40,295 bases of DNA from assembly GCF_011064615.1 (NCBI RefSeq), contig NZ_JAALJH010000084.1:1-40295 (forward strand), in the 5' to 3' direction. Origin of the DNA: Aquisphaera insulae. Its GTDB lineage: Bacteria; Planctomycetota; Planctomycetia; Isosphaerales; Isosphaeraceae. Shown piece by piece: positions 21,543-30,975 of the stretch; within the stretch, counting starts at the first letter, position 1; each line of letters starts with the position of its first letter. The position numbers were made by a program, and so were the translations under genes. Under the pieces are notes generated by a model that worked only from the letters and a program-made list of their open reading frames with translations, was not told the origin of the DNA and did no database searches.

Positions 21543-24110
21543 TCATCCAGCCGGGGGGGCTTCGAGCTTCTTGATGAGGGCCTGGAAGGCGGGCCGGGCG
21601 CGGAGGGAGTCGAGGTCGGAATCGGCCTTGAGGGCCTCCGCGGTCACGGCCTTTTCTTTCCCCTCGGCGGCCCGCTCCAGGGCGGTGAGGGCGCGGTCGC
21701 CGTAGAGCTTGCGGCGGAGGCGATCGGCCGGTGAGAGTTTGGGGTCGTCGTCGAGGATCTCCGCATTGCCCCCTTCCGGGACGCCGAAGAGGGGGACGCA
21801 GAGGGCGAGGTTCACCGCGAGCTGGTAGCCGTTCGCCGCGTCCAGCGGGGTGAGGCTCTCGAGCACATCGACGGCGTGCTGGAAGGACGCCAGCGCCTCC
21901 GGGTACTTGCCTTCCTGGCGGAGGAGCCTGCCGATGAAGTTATGGCATCGGGAGAGGTCGATCGAGAACATCCGCTCCTCGCGGTTGCGCGCGGCCAGCG
22001 CCTCGAGCACGGACCGGGCCTGGTTGGCGTGCACGAGGGCCTGCGCGATCTCCCCCTTCCTGTTCTGAAGCCGGGTGAGCAGGTCATAGACGAGGTAGAG
22101 CCCGGACTGGTAGGGGGTGGTGGCGGGGAATCGGCGATCGAGCTGTTCGAAGGTCGCCGCCGCCCGCGACGCCGCCTCGATCGCCGGGTCGACCTGGCCC
22201 ATCGACTGGAGCATGGCGGCCAGCTCACTCTGCTCGACGGCGAGCTGCTCGAGCTGGTCGATGCGCGCGGGGTGAGTTTTCACCAGGTCCTCGCGCCCTT
22301 TCAGGCCCTTGCGGATCGAGGCCAGCCCGTCCTCGGCCGTCTCCGGCGAGGCGACGAGCGAACGGCCGAGGCCCATCTCGGCGGTCGCGAGGTCGGCGCG
22401 GTCGTCCACGCGGGGAGCCTTGGTCGCGGCCAGGCCGGCGGCGATCGAGATCGCCTTCCGCCAGGCGGTGCGCGCCGGGCCGAGGTGATTGTCGACGGTT
22501 TCCAGGGTGGCGATCGCGGCGACGACCTTGCCGAGGGCCCGGCTCCGGGGCGGCCCGACGAACCGCGGCGCGGCGTCGGACTCGAGCAGGGTCCGGGCTC
22601 GCTCCAGGACCTGGCGGGCCTGCTCGCGACGGTCGGCGCGGGGGATCAGGAGCTCGCCGAGCTCGGAGAGGACCTGGATCAGGTCCTCCTGGAATGACGA
22701 GTGCCCCGGCCGGGCGGCGATGAGCCGCTCGTAGGCCTCCTGGGCCTGCTCGTACTGCCAGGCCGCCACGTCGTTGACGCCGAGCATCCGGTGGATCTGG
22801 GCGACCCGCAGCCGGGCCCGGGCCGCGTCTTCGGCGGCCTGTGGGTCCGCGCCGCCGGCGCGCTCGCGAATCGCCTCGCCCTGGGCGACCCCCGCCTCGT
22901 AATAGTGCAGGAGCGACCCGAGCAGGGCCGCCCGCGCCGGGCGAAGCTCCGGGACGCCGAGGGCGGGCTCGGCCTCGACGCGGGCGAATTGCTCCTCGAT
23001 CGTCGCGCGGGCCGCGCGGGCGGCGGCCTCGGCCCGCCCCTGGGCGCGTCGCGACCGCTCGAGGGCCACGAGGGCCGCGGCCAGCCCGAGCAGGGTCGCC
23101 AGCGTCAGCAGGGCCGCGCCGAAGACCGCCGCGGGATGCCGTCGGACCAGCCGCTTGACGCGAGCCAGCCGGCCCTCGGGGACGGCGGTCACCGGCCGGC
23201 CGCGGAGGAAGCGGTCGATGTCGTCGGCGAGCGGCCCGGCCGTGGAATAGCGGTGCGCCGGCTCCTTCTGGAGGGCGTGCAGCACCACCGAATCGAGATC
23301 CTCGTCCAGGTGGCCGCGGATCGCCGCCGGCGCCGCCCGGCTGGGCCGCTCCGGCGCCTCCTCGGCGACGGCCCGGGCGATGGCCCCTGAGTCGGCCTCG
23401 CCCTCCTTGAGGCGGTACGGATAGCGCCCGGTGAGGACCTCGTAGAGGACCATGCCCAGGCCGTAGACGTCGGTGGCCGTCGTGGCCGGCTCGCCGAGGA
23501 CCTGCTCCGGGCTGGCGTAGCGGAGGTCGCCGTCCGAGTCCTCGCTCGCCTTCGCCTTCGCCTTCGATGCGAACCGGGGCGTGCCGTCGGCGGCAACTCG
23601 GACATCATGGGGGGCGAGGCCGCCGCGGATCCGGCCGCGGCGATGGTCCTGGTCGAGCGCCCGGCAGAGGGTCTCGACGATCCGGAGCCGGGCCTCGATG
23701 TCGAGCTTCCTGGTGGCGCAATAGGCGAGGATCGTGGGGTCCGTCGCTTCCGGCTCGTCATCGTCCCGGGCCTCGCCGGCCGGCGGATCGGGGGTGCCCG
23801 AGACGGCCTCGAGTGCCAGGCTGTCCAGGAAGTCGGACCCGGCGGGGGGATCGGTTTCGGTCGCGGGCTCGGCCGGCTCGGCCGGGGGAGACGGCTGGAT
23901 CATCATCCCGTCGGGGAGCGTCGCGTCGTCCGGGACGGCCGCGGCGGGGTCGGCGGGAGGAGGAGGGCTGGACAGCCGAGCCTCGACGGCGGCTCGCATC
24001 GTCGGGTTGCCGCCGCAGGCCGCGTCGAGGAACCGTGCCCGTCGCTCCGGCTTCATGCTCCGCGCCAGCTCGGCCATCATCGCGACGGGGTCTTGCTCCG
24101 AGCCGTCCAT
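21543..24110 (-). CDS. membrane pseudokinase with TPR-like extracytoplasmic half
   Basis: An 855-residue protein related to planctomycete Ser/Thr kinases. Residues 23-46 carry the usual N-terminal element (RRARFLDAACGGNPTMRAAV), followed by a Pro/Asp-rich linker. The kinase part (about 128-305) lacks the Gly-rich loop and the ATP-binding Lys, reads GGLAPHDV where HRDLKPxN is expected and has no DFG. The C-lobe is well kept (YASPEQVLGE, DVYGLGMVLYEVLTGRYPY, HRYSTAGPLADDIDRFL). One transmembrane helix at 326-350 is followed by about 500 residues of helical TPR-like repeats. It therefore probably scaffolds or senses rather than phosphorylates. The ATG at 24110 is preferred: GGAG is 11 nt upstream of it, but only 2 nt from the alternative GTG at 24119. 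Confidence 0.85.
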   Translation of the reverse strand: MDGSEQDPVAMMAELARSMKPERRARFLDAACGGNPTMRAAVEARLSSPPPPADPAAAVPDDATLPDGMMIQPSPPAEPAEPATETDPPAGSDFLDSLALEAVSGTPDPPAGEARDDDEPEATDPTILAYCATRKLDIEARLRIVETLCRALDQDHRRGRIRGGLAPHDVRVAADGTPRFASKAKAKASEDSDGDLRYASPEQVLGEPATTATDVYGLGMVLYEVLTGRYPYRLKEGEADSGAIARAVAEEAPERPSRAAPAAIRGHLDEDLDSVVLHALQKEPAHRYSTAGPLADDIDRFLRGRPVTAVPEGRLARVKRLVRRHPAAVFGAALLTLATLLGLAAALVALERSRRAQGRAEAAARAARATIEEQFARVEAEPALGVPELRPARAALLGSLLHYYEAGVAQGEAIRERAGGADPQAAEDAARARLRVAQIHRMLGVNDVAAWQYEQAQEAYERLIAARPGHSSFQEDLIQVLSELGELLIPRADRREQARQVLERARTLLESDAAPRFVGPPRSRALGKVVAAIATLETVDNHLGPARTAWRKAISIAAGLAATKAPRVDDRADLATAEMGLGRSLVASPETAEDGLASIRKGLKGREDLVKTHPARIDQLEQLAVEQSELAAMLQSMGQVDPAIEAASRAAATFEQLDRRFPATTPYQSGLYLVYDLLTRLQNRKGEIAQALVHANQARSVLEALAARNREERMFSIDLSRCHNFIGRLLRQEGKYPEALASFQHAVDVLESLTPLDAANGYQLAVNLALCVPLFGVPEGGNAEILDDDPKLSPADRLRRKLYGDRALTALERAAEGKEKAVTAEALKADSDLDSLRARPAFQALIKKLEAPPAG

Positions 24111-24497
24111 TCGTCTCACCGCTCCAGGATGATCGGGGCCCGGCCGGGAGATCGGCGGGCACTTCGGTGGTCAGATCGCCTGGCCATCATAAACGCGCCG
24201 CACGGCCCCTACCACTGCTGGCGCCGGGAGCGAAGGCCCGTAGGCCGTGGGGTCGCCTCGCTCCTCCGCAGCAACCCCATGGCCCACTCGCGGCGAGAGG
24301 GGGAGAGATCTCGCCGCAACCACACCACGCCACGCGGCGAGGGGAGATCGATATCCGCGTGTCCTCGGCCGGGCGTCTCACGGCTCCCGCGGCTCGCCCC
24401 CGGTCGCGCCGGCCGGGGAGCGGATGGAGTTGGCCGGGCCGTCGGTCCGCCTGCGGGCGTGGTCGTCGGCCCGTCGGGGATTGTCGCATCGCCTGGG
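24111..24497. other. spacer with a possible terminator hairpin
   Basis: 387 bp with no convincing gene. CTCGCCGC (24310-24317) pairs with GCGGCGAG (24334-24341), about 160 nt beyond the stop of the UnbV-type gene on the minus strand; it could end that transcript, although it lacks a T-run. No consensus promoter for the pseudokinase gene was found. Confidence 0.35.
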
Positions 24498-26915
24498 TCA
24501 GGGTGCCGCGGGGGGTGGGATCCTGGCCCGCTCGACGACCCGGTACTGGTCCTTGCCCTCGGTGATCTCGATGGCGCGGTCCGCCGGCACGTCGCGGAAG
24601 GTCTGGCGGGTGCCGGTGCCGGGCCAGCGGATCTCCAGCGCGTCCACCGACTTCGCGGGGCCCAGGCCGATGAGCGTTTCCAGGCTGTTGCCGCCGAAGC
24701 TCGATCCGTTGCCGATGAGCCGGAGGCGCGTCGACGGCTTGCCGTCGGGCCCGCGGACCTCGGCCCGGACCTCGGCCCCGATGGCCGCCCGATTGGCGCG
24801 AGTGCCCACCAGCTTCACGTTGAGCCAGTGGTTGCCGTTGCCGGGGTTCTGGAAGAGCACGTTGTGCGCCTTGTCGCCGGGCGTCGCCCCGCCGGCCCCC
24901 AGGAAGATGTCCAGGTCGCCGTCGGCGTCCCAGTCGGCCATGGAGATCCCGTGGCCCTTCTGGAGGTGGCCCGTGCCGCTCGCCGCCGTCACGTCCTCGA
25001 AGCGGGCCCCCCCGGCGTTGCGGAGCAACACGTTGGGCACGACGTAGAAGCACGCCGGCTGGCCGGTGCCGAGGTAGGCATCGAGGTATCCGTCGTTGTC
25101 GATGTCGCCGAAGTTGGAGCCCATGACCACCCAGACGCGGTCGAGGGCGGCCTCCGCGGACACGTCGCGGAAGCCGGCGGGGCCCTCGTTGCGGTAGAGG
25201 CGGGGCCGCTCGCCGCCGCCCTGCTGGCCGAGGCGGCTGGCGACGATGTCGGAGAGCGAGGCGCCGAAGCCGGTGACGTAGATGTCCAGGCGGCCGTCGT
25301 TGTCGTAGTCCCAGAACCAGCAGGAGAAGCTGCGGATCGGCTCGGCGACGCCCAGCGCCCTGGCGACGTCGGTGAACGTGCCGTCGCCGTTGTTGCGGTA
25401 GAGCCGGTTCTCCGAGCCGGCGTTCGAGACGTAGAGGTCGAGGTGGCCGTCGCCGTCGTAGTCGCCCCAGGCGGCGCCCTTGGCCCGGCGCTCGTTGCGG
25501 ACGCCGGCGGAGTCGGCGACGTCGGTGAACGTGCCGTCGCCGTTGTTGCGGTAGAGCCGGCAGTAGTTGCGGGCGTCCGCGCTGCCCTGGTAGCTGTAGG
25601 AGCCGGCGGCGGCGGCCCCCGCGCCGGACACGTATTCGCCGCAGGCGAAGAAGTCGAGGCGGCCGTCGCCGTCGTAGTCGCCCCAGGCCACGGACTGGCA
25701 GGCGATCGGCGTCCCAAGGCCGCTGGCGAGGGTCACGTCGGCGAAGCGGCCCTTCCCGTCGTTGCGCAGGAGCGAGAGGCGGAACGGCTTCTCCCAGCCG
25801 CCCCGCATCAGGATCACGTCGAGGTCGCCGTCGTTGTCGAAGTCGGCCTGGTTGCAGTTCAGCGCGGCGACCTGGTCCTCGAGGCCGGCGTCGAGGCGCT
25901 CCTCGAAATGGCCGTCGCCCTTGTTGAGGAAGAGGTGGCATCCCTCGTCCGGGTCGGACGTGGAGGTGAACACGTCGATACGGCCGTCGCCGTCGAAGTC
26001 ATCGGTGATGGTGCCGCCGGCCATGTTCTCGTGGGGATCCAGCCCCGCCGCGGGCCCGACGTTGGCGAAGCGAGGGACGACACCGACCGGCCCGGCCGGC
26101 TCCGGCGCGATCCGGAGAGACGGCGGGACGGCGTCGGGGTACTCGCCCAGGGTCATCGCGGCGACGCTGTAGAGCCAGCGGACGCCCAGGTCTTCGGGCC
26201 GGGCCTTCAGGTAGGCGGCGAAGTGCTCCATCGCGGCGCGGGAGCCGGCGGGACGCCTGTGGATGACGCTGGCGGCCAGGGGGAAAATGCAGCTCTCCTC
26301 CTGGCGGCAGGCCACGCAGTTGTCCACCTCGCCGCGGCGGAGGGAGGCGACGCCCAGCAGGGCCTCGTAGTTGGCCCGCATCAGGTCGCTGCGATCGGGC
26401 TCCAAGTCGCGGGCGGCCTCGAACTCCTTCATGGCCTCGTCGAACTTCCCCTCGTACATATGCAGGCCGCCGATCGCCAGGTGGAGCTGCGTGACCTGGA
26501 GCGCGGCGTCGGGGTCGCTCGACGGCACCTGGGCCAGGACCGTCCGCAGGTATTCGACCCCACGGCGGGCCCGGCCGCTCACGTTGGCGCGGATCGCCGG
26601 CAGCGACGTCTGGTCCGATTCCTCGTCGGTGAAGCGGACGCCGAAGAAGTAGCCGCTGTCGTCGAACCAGCCCTCGCCGTATAGTTGCGGGGTGCCGTCG
26701 GGCCTCAGGTTCCAGGGCCTGCGTCCGGCGGCCTGCGGGCGGTCCGGAGCCTTGCGGGCGTCGGCGATGGAAGGTGCCGCGGCGGGCCGGCGACTCGCGA
26801 CCCGACCATCGTTGGGGGTCGCGGTGGCCAGGAGCACGTAGGAGATCCCGGCCGCCAGGACGACGAGCAGGGTCAGCACCAGCAAGCCACGGATGGCCCG
26901 GTTCACGTCGCGCAT
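24498..26915 (-). CDS. membrane-anchored TPR / FG-GAP / ASPIC-UnbV protein
   Basis: An 805-residue protein with an N-terminal signal anchor (residues 9-30, GLLVLTLLVVLAAGISYVLLA), a TPR-like helical part (about 115-265), seven or so FG-GAP/VCBS blades (from 280; calcium loops such as DFDGDGRID, DYDGDGRLD, DYDNDGRLD) and a C-terminal ASPIC/UnbV domain (about 670-790; NHWLNVKLVGTRANRAAIG). The start at 26915 is set by GGAGGG five bases upstream; the in-frame ATG at 26933 lacks such a site. A Cys cluster (C200, C203, C209, in NCVACRQEESC) in the TPR part could bind a metal or form disulfides. The protein would sit on the outer face of the cytoplasmic membrane as a beta-propeller. It is the distal gene of the TPR/pseudopilin cluster; a paralogue lies at 33398-35200. 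Confidence 0.9.
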   Translation of the reverse strand: MRDVNRAIRGLLVLTLLVVLAAGISYVLLATATPNDGRVASRRPAAAPSIADARKAPDRPQAAGRRPWNLRPDGTPQLYGEGWFDDSGYFFGVRFTDEESDQTSLPAIRANVSGRARRGVEYLRTVLAQVPSSDPDAALQVTQLHLAIGGLHMYEGKFDEAMKEFEAARDLEPDRSDLMRANYEALLGVASLRRGEVDNCVACRQEESCIFPLAASVIHRRPAGSRAAMEHFAAYLKARPEDLGVRWLYSVAAMTLGEYPDAVPPSLRIAPEPAGPVGVVPRFANVGPAAGLDPHENMAGGTITDDFDGDGRIDVFTSTSDPDEGCHLFLNKGDGHFEERLDAGLEDQVAALNCNQADFDNDGDLDVILMRGGWEKPFRLSLLRNDGKGRFADVTLASGLGTPIACQSVAWGDYDGDGRLDFFACGEYVSGAGAAAAGSYSYQGSADARNYCRLYRNNGDGTFTDVADSAGVRNERRAKGAAWGDYDGDGHLDLYVSNAGSENRLYRNNGDGTFTDVARALGVAEPIRSFSCWFWDYDNDGRLDIYVTGFGASLSDIVASRLGQQGGGERPRLYRNEGPAGFRDVSAEAALDRVWVVMGSNFGDIDNDGYLDAYLGTGQPACFYVVPNVLLRNAGGARFEDVTAASGTGHLQKGHGISMADWDADGDLDIFLGAGGATPGDKAHNVLFQNPGNGNHWLNVKLVGTRANRAAIGAEVRAEVRGPDGKPSTRLRLIGNGSSFGGNSLETLIGLGPAKSVDALEIRWPGTGTRQTFRDVPADRAIEITEGKDQYRVVERARIPPPAAP

Positions 26916-27086
26916 CGCCGCCCTCCTCGCCATCGATCCCCCGACCGGAGCCGCGGGGCCTCTCCGCCGACATCACCGGCCGCGGATCGTCCGCTTCATT
27001 GTCGCCCGGCGAGGGGACGAGGGCCAGTCCCCGGCGACCGGCTCGCCATCGGCCTCGCGGCGACCGACATGGCCCCATCCCCCGCC

Positions 27087-28439
27087 TCAGGATCGGTCCG
27101 CGAGCATGTTGAAGGCTTCCTGCAAGCGGCCGAATCCGAGCGTCCCGCAGATCGCCCCCAGGCGCCTCATCGCTGTCGGCAGGTCGGGGGTGCTTTGCTG
27201 GTTCTTCTCCGCCGCCTCCTGGGCGATGAGCATCTGGCCGAAGGCCACGCGGAGGGCACCGCGGGCCTCTCGCAGGCTGTCGGCCGCCTTGCGGTGCTCG
27301 GCGGCGGCGGTGCGGTCGCCCTGCCGTTCCTCCATCATCGCCAGCCGATACTGAGAGGCCATCACGTAGGGGTTCAACTCCAGCGCCTTGCGGTAGTCCG
27401 CGGCCGCGCCGGCCCAGTCGCCAACCTTCTCCTTCGCCAGGCCCCGGAACCTCCAGATCTCCGGCTCGTCCGCGGCGGACGCCGGCACCTTGGCCAGGAG
27501 CGCGGCCCACGCGGCCTCGTCGCCCAGGTCGTGGAGCATGGAGAGGTAATCGCGCCAGGCCCTGGCATCCTCGGGCCGCCCGGCGATGCAGGCCCGGAAG
27601 TCCCGCTCGGCATCCTCCTTGCGGCCCAGGGCGATCTCGGCGCGAGCCCGGGCGCGGAGCGCCTCCCAGTCCGTCGGATCGGCGGCAACATAGCGCTCCA
27701 GGATCGGCATCGCCGCCTCCGGCGCGATGCGCTCCAGCTCGCTCTTGACGCGCATGCTCAGCAGCGCCAGGCGGTCGTCGGGGCCGGCCCGGTCGTAGGT
27801 CTCCCAGATGACCCGGGCCGCGTCCTCCCAGCGGTTCTCCGTCGCATACAGGCCAAGGAGCTGCTGGCTGGCGGCCCCCAGGATCTCCGGCGGGGTGGGA
27901 TGCAGCGGATCGTCCTCGACCAGGCCCAGCCAGCAGGCCTCGGCGTCCTTGGCCCGGTCGGCCATGAGGTAGGACTGCCCCTCGCGGAAGACCGCCTCGG
28001 GCTTCTCGGGCGACCAGGCCGGGACCTCGTGGAGCTGCCGGGCGCAGCCGATGGTGTCCCCCCCGGCTCCCAGGGTCCGGGCCAGCAGGAGCCGTGCCTC
28101 CACATCCCGGGAAGACCGCCGGAGGCGCTCGCGGAGGGAGGATTCGGCCCGGGCGTATTGCTGGCGATTCATCATCGCCTCGATCGCCGCCGTGCTCGCG
28201 ACGTCTCGCGTATCGCGCCAGTACCACCAGGCATTGAAGGCGATCAGCGCGGCACACAGGGCCATGAGGACGGGCACCGACCGCGAGGGGCGGGGACGAG
28301 TTGCGCCACGGCCAACCGTCGCCGGCGTCTCGTCGGGGATGCGCGTCGGCCTGGCGTCCTGGGGCGCTTCGGTGATCATGGCTGCTACGTCGAGGAGAGG
28401 GGGTCCCGTTGCACGCCCCGTGACATCTGTCCCTGTCAT
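27087..28439 (-). CDS. membrane-anchored TPR protein
   Basis: A 450-residue protein with one transmembrane segment (VPVLMALCAALIAFNAWWYW) followed by an extracytoplasmic array of TPR-like helix pairs (for example WEALRARARAEIALGRKEDA and AAADYRKALELNPYVMAS). The chosen ATG at 28439 is 7 nt after the stop of the preceding gene, suggesting coupled translation; an in-frame ATG at 28379 is an alternative, and neither has a clear ribosome binding site. It is the third of three consecutive TPR genes, 171 bp ahead of the UnbV-type gene. Substrate or partner unknown; a scaffold role in an envelope complex is inferred. Confidence 0.82.
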   Translation of the reverse strand: MTGTDVTGRATGPPLLDVAAMITEAPQDARPTRIPDETPATVGRGATRPRPSRSVPVLMALCAALIAFNAWWYWRDTRDVASTAAIEAMMNRQQYARAESSLRERLRRSSRDVEARLLLARTLGAGGDTIGCARQLHEVPAWSPEKPEAVFREGQSYLMADRAKDAEACWLGLVEDDPLHPTPPEILGAASQQLLGLYATENRWEDAARVIWETYDRAGPDDRLALLSMRVKSELERIAPEAAMPILERYVAADPTDWEALRARARAEIALGRKEDAERDFRACIAGRPEDARAWRDYLSMLHDLGDEAAWAALLAKVPASAADEPEIWRFRGLAKEKVGDWAGAAADYRKALELNPYVMASQYRLAMMEERQGDRTAAAEHRKAADSLREARGALRVAFGQMLIAQEAAEKNQQSTPDLPTAMRRLGAICGTLGFGRLQEAFNMLADRS

Positions 28440-28446
28440 CCTGATG

Positions 28447-29715
28447 TTACTTGAGTCGCTGAAGGGCGGCAAGGCTGGTGGCGTCGCCCGGGGCGTCGCG
28501 GAGCACCAGCCGATGCCAGGCGCGCGCCTCATCAAATCGACCCACCCGCTCGCGCAGGGAGGCCAACCGATGGTAGAGATCCACGTGCGGCGTGAGGCCG
28601 AGCGTGGGCAAGGCCAGGGCCTCCGTGCGGACCGCGGACACGTCCTTGACCGCCTGCTTGTGGTCGCCGAGTCGCTCGTCGGCGCGGCGGACCTGCTCGC
28701 CCTCGCCGAGCGCCCTGTAGGACATCCGCAGCCGGTAGAGCAGGGCCGCGTCGTAAGGCTCGAGGTCGTAGGCGCGACGATACGCCGCCATGGCCCGGGG
28801 CCAGTCGCGATGGCCCTCCGCCACCGCCCCCTCGAACTTGGCAAACCGCGGATCCCCGCGGAGCGCCCCGGGGAGCCGGCGCAACTCCTCGTCGAGCCGC
28901 TCCGGCCGGTAGCCTTCGACCAGGCCGGTCAGCCAGCCGTCCCAGGCCTCGGCCGAGTCGGGGTGACGCTCCAGCACCTCGCGGAGCACCTCCAGCCCGC
29001 GCTCCGCCTGGCTGTCACGCACCAGGGCGAGCCCCACGGCCACCCCCAGCGGCAGGTTCGACGGATCCTGCTTCCAGGACGGCTCGAACGTCTGGACCTG
29101 GGAGCCGGGGGCGATCCGGTCGACGTCGATCCGGACCATCTCCAGGAGCAGCCGCACCCGGTCGCGGGGATCGGGCTCGTGCTCGAACAGCCTCATCCCC
29201 AGTTCGTGTGCCTCCTTGACCCGGCCCTCGAAGTCGAGCAGGTCCAGCAGCGCCCAGCCGGCCTCGGGCACGCGCGGGTCCAGCTCCAGGGCCCGCTTCC
29301 AGAGTCCCTCGGCGGCGGCGTACTCCTTTAGTTGGTAGCGGGCTTTGCCCTCGGAGAAGCGGATCAGGGCCTCCTCCGGATGCGTCCTCGGGCGGATCCG
29401 GCCGAGGTGCTCCAGGGCGACCTCCGGCCTCGGATCGGGCCGGTCCATGGAGAACTGCGCCATGAGCAGATGCCCCCTCGAGTCGTCGGGATGCACCCGC
29501 AGGTAGTTTGAGAGGAGGCCCTCGGCGCGGTCGAAGTCCCGCTGCCGTGCGAGGGAGCAGATCTCCACCAGGCTCGGAGCGGAGCCCCGCCCGCGCCAGA
29601 GGGCGAGTGCCCCGGCGACGGCGAGGACCAGCAGGCCCACCAGGATCGACCGGATCGGAACGCCGGCACGTGCGCTCATCGATATCGCCTCACCCGGGCC
29701 GTACCCATCGGCCAT
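28447..29715 (-). CDS. membrane-anchored TPR protein
   Basis: A 422-residue protein with an N-terminal anchor (IRSILVGLLVLAVAGALALW, about 22-41) and then TPR-like repeats to the end (RDFDRAEGLLSNYLRVHPDD; RAMAAYRRAYDLEPYDAALL; RFDEARAWHRLVLRDAPGD). The ATG at 29715 has GAGG seven bases upstream and lies 22 nt after the previous stop; ATG 29679 also has GAGG and is a possible alternative. It is the middle gene of the TPR trio, with the next start 7 nt after its stop. No enzymatic motif is seen. Confidence 0.84.
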   Translation of the reverse strand: MADGYGPGEAISMSARAGVPIRSILVGLLVLAVAGALALWRGRGSAPSLVEICSLARQRDFDRAEGLLSNYLRVHPDDSRGHLLMAQFSMDRPDPRPEVALEHLGRIRPRTHPEEALIRFSEGKARYQLKEYAAAEGLWKRALELDPRVPEAGWALLDLLDFEGRVKEAHELGMRLFEHEPDPRDRVRLLLEMVRIDVDRIAPGSQVQTFEPSWKQDPSNLPLGVAVGLALVRDSQAERGLEVLREVLERHPDSAEAWDGWLTGLVEGYRPERLDEELRRLPGALRGDPRFAKFEGAVAEGHRDWPRAMAAYRRAYDLEPYDAALLYRLRMSYRALGEGEQVRRADERLGDHKQAVKDVSAVRTEALALPTLGLTPHVDLYHRLASLRERVGRFDEARAWHRLVLRDAPGDATSLAALQRLK

Positions 29716-29737
29716 CTTGCGGCCTCACTTCGCTCGA

Positions 29738-30829
29738 TCAGAGCGCATACCGCGGCCAGGGATCCTTGTCCTTCCGCACTCTCTTCGCGCGATCGCCGGC
29801 CGCCTCGATCTCGCGATCGACGCGGGCCGACTCGGCCGTCTGCCCCAGCAGGCGATGGGCCCTGGAGAGGTCGTGGAGCACGTCGATCCGCTGGGGCTCG
29901 CGGCGGTGGGCCTGCTCCAGATGGTCACGGGCCGATTCGAAGTGCTTCCGCATCAGGTCGATCTTGCCCAGATTGAAGAGGGCCGTCGCATCCTTCCGGT
30001 CCCATTCGGCCGCCTCCTTGAAGCACCGCTCCGCCTCGTCGAGCCGCCCCTGCTGGAGGTAGGCCCGCCCCAGCGTGTTCATCAGCTCGGCATCGGGAGA
30101 CTCTTCCAGCGCCCGCTTCAGGTAGCGTTCGGCGTCCTCGCTGCGCCCGACCTTGATCAGGTCGGCGGCATAGAAGCTCCAGAACTCGCGACGGGGCAGC
30201 GGCATGAGCTTCAGCTCCGGGTCGACCTCGAGGACGTGATCGAAGGCGGCGACCGCGATCTCGCGGTCCCGCTCGACGTGGGCGACGGCCCCGCGGAGGG
30301 TGTGGCCGATCGGGGCCCCGCCGGGGATCTTGATCAGCCGATCGGCCAGCCCCAGGAGCTGGGGGATGTTATTCTCGCTGAATTGCACGGCCGCCAGCCG
30401 CCGCAGGGCCGTCACGTTCCCCGGCCAGCGTTCCAGGATCTGCTCATACGCCCGGATCGCCTTCGCCCGATGGTTGCCTCGCACCAGGCCGTAGGCGCGG
30501 ATCTGAAGGTCGTTGAGGTCGAGCGTGCCGGCCCGCGCGTAGTAGCCCTCGGCGGCCTCGGCGAAGTCGAGCCGGCTCAGGCATGCCGCCGCCACCCTCG
30601 CGGCCTCGCGGCTCCAGGGGCGACGGTCCAGGTGATCCAGGGCGGCGCGGAGGGCGGCGGTCAGCTCGCCCCGCGCATAGGCACGCCGGGCCACCTGCAG
30701 CGCCTCCGACCGGGTCAGGTTCCAGGCGGTGACGGCCAGGAGCCCCACCAGCAGTAGCAGGCTCGCAAGGAAGAGTCCCCGCCTTCGGGCCGGGCCCCTC
30801 GATGAGGTGGGATGTAGGTGCTGACTCAT
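29738..30829 (-). CDS. membrane-anchored TPR protein
   Basis: A 363-residue protein with a short basic N-terminus, one transmembrane helix (GLFLASLLLLVGLLAVTAW, about 18-36) and TPR-like repeats (AEGYYARAGTLDLNDLQIRA; AERYLKRALEESPDAELMNT; AERCFKEAAEWDRKDATALF; ARDHLEQAHRREPQRIDVLH). The last repeats are close to the TPR consensus W/L-G-Y-A-F-A-P. It is the first gene after the strong terminator at 30864-30899, so this TPR trio should have its own promoter, which I could not locate. A highly charged C-terminus (RAKRVRKDKDPWPRYAL) closes the protein. Confidence 0.84.
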   Translation of the reverse strand: MSQHLHPTSSRGPARRRGLFLASLLLLVGLLAVTAWNLTRSEALQVARRAYARGELTAALRAALDHLDRRPWSREAARVAAACLSRLDFAEAAEGYYARAGTLDLNDLQIRAYGLVRGNHRAKAIRAYEQILERWPGNVTALRRLAAVQFSENNIPQLLGLADRLIKIPGGAPIGHTLRGAVAHVERDREIAVAAFDHVLEVDPELKLMPLPRREFWSFYAADLIKVGRSEDAERYLKRALEESPDAELMNTLGRAYLQQGRLDEAERCFKEAAEWDRKDATALFNLGKIDLMRKHFESARDHLEQAHRREPQRIDVLHDLSRAHRLLGQTAESARVDREIEAAGDRAKRVRKDKDPWPRYAL

Positions 30830-30863
30830 TCGTCGCCCGGATCGTGTGCGGAATCGGAATGGA

Positions 30864-30899
30864 GAGAAGCCCCCGCCGGTCGACCGGCGGGGGCTTCTC
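30864..30899 (-). terminator. perfect palindromic terminator after the pseudopilin gene
   Basis: A 36-bp perfect palindrome: GAGAAGCCCCCGCCGGTC followed by its exact reverse complement, so an 18-bp self-complementary arm. It lies 77 nt past the stop of the DUF1559 gene. The downstream minus-strand sequence (TCCATTCCGATTCC) is only moderately T-rich. It separates the pseudopilin gene from the TPR genes. Confidence 0.75.
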
Positions 30900-30975
30900 G
30901 GGGACTACCTGGGAGAAGGCCTTGGGCCGTTCTCGGTCGGGCTGGATCGGATGCGGTCGGATCGACCGCACCCCA

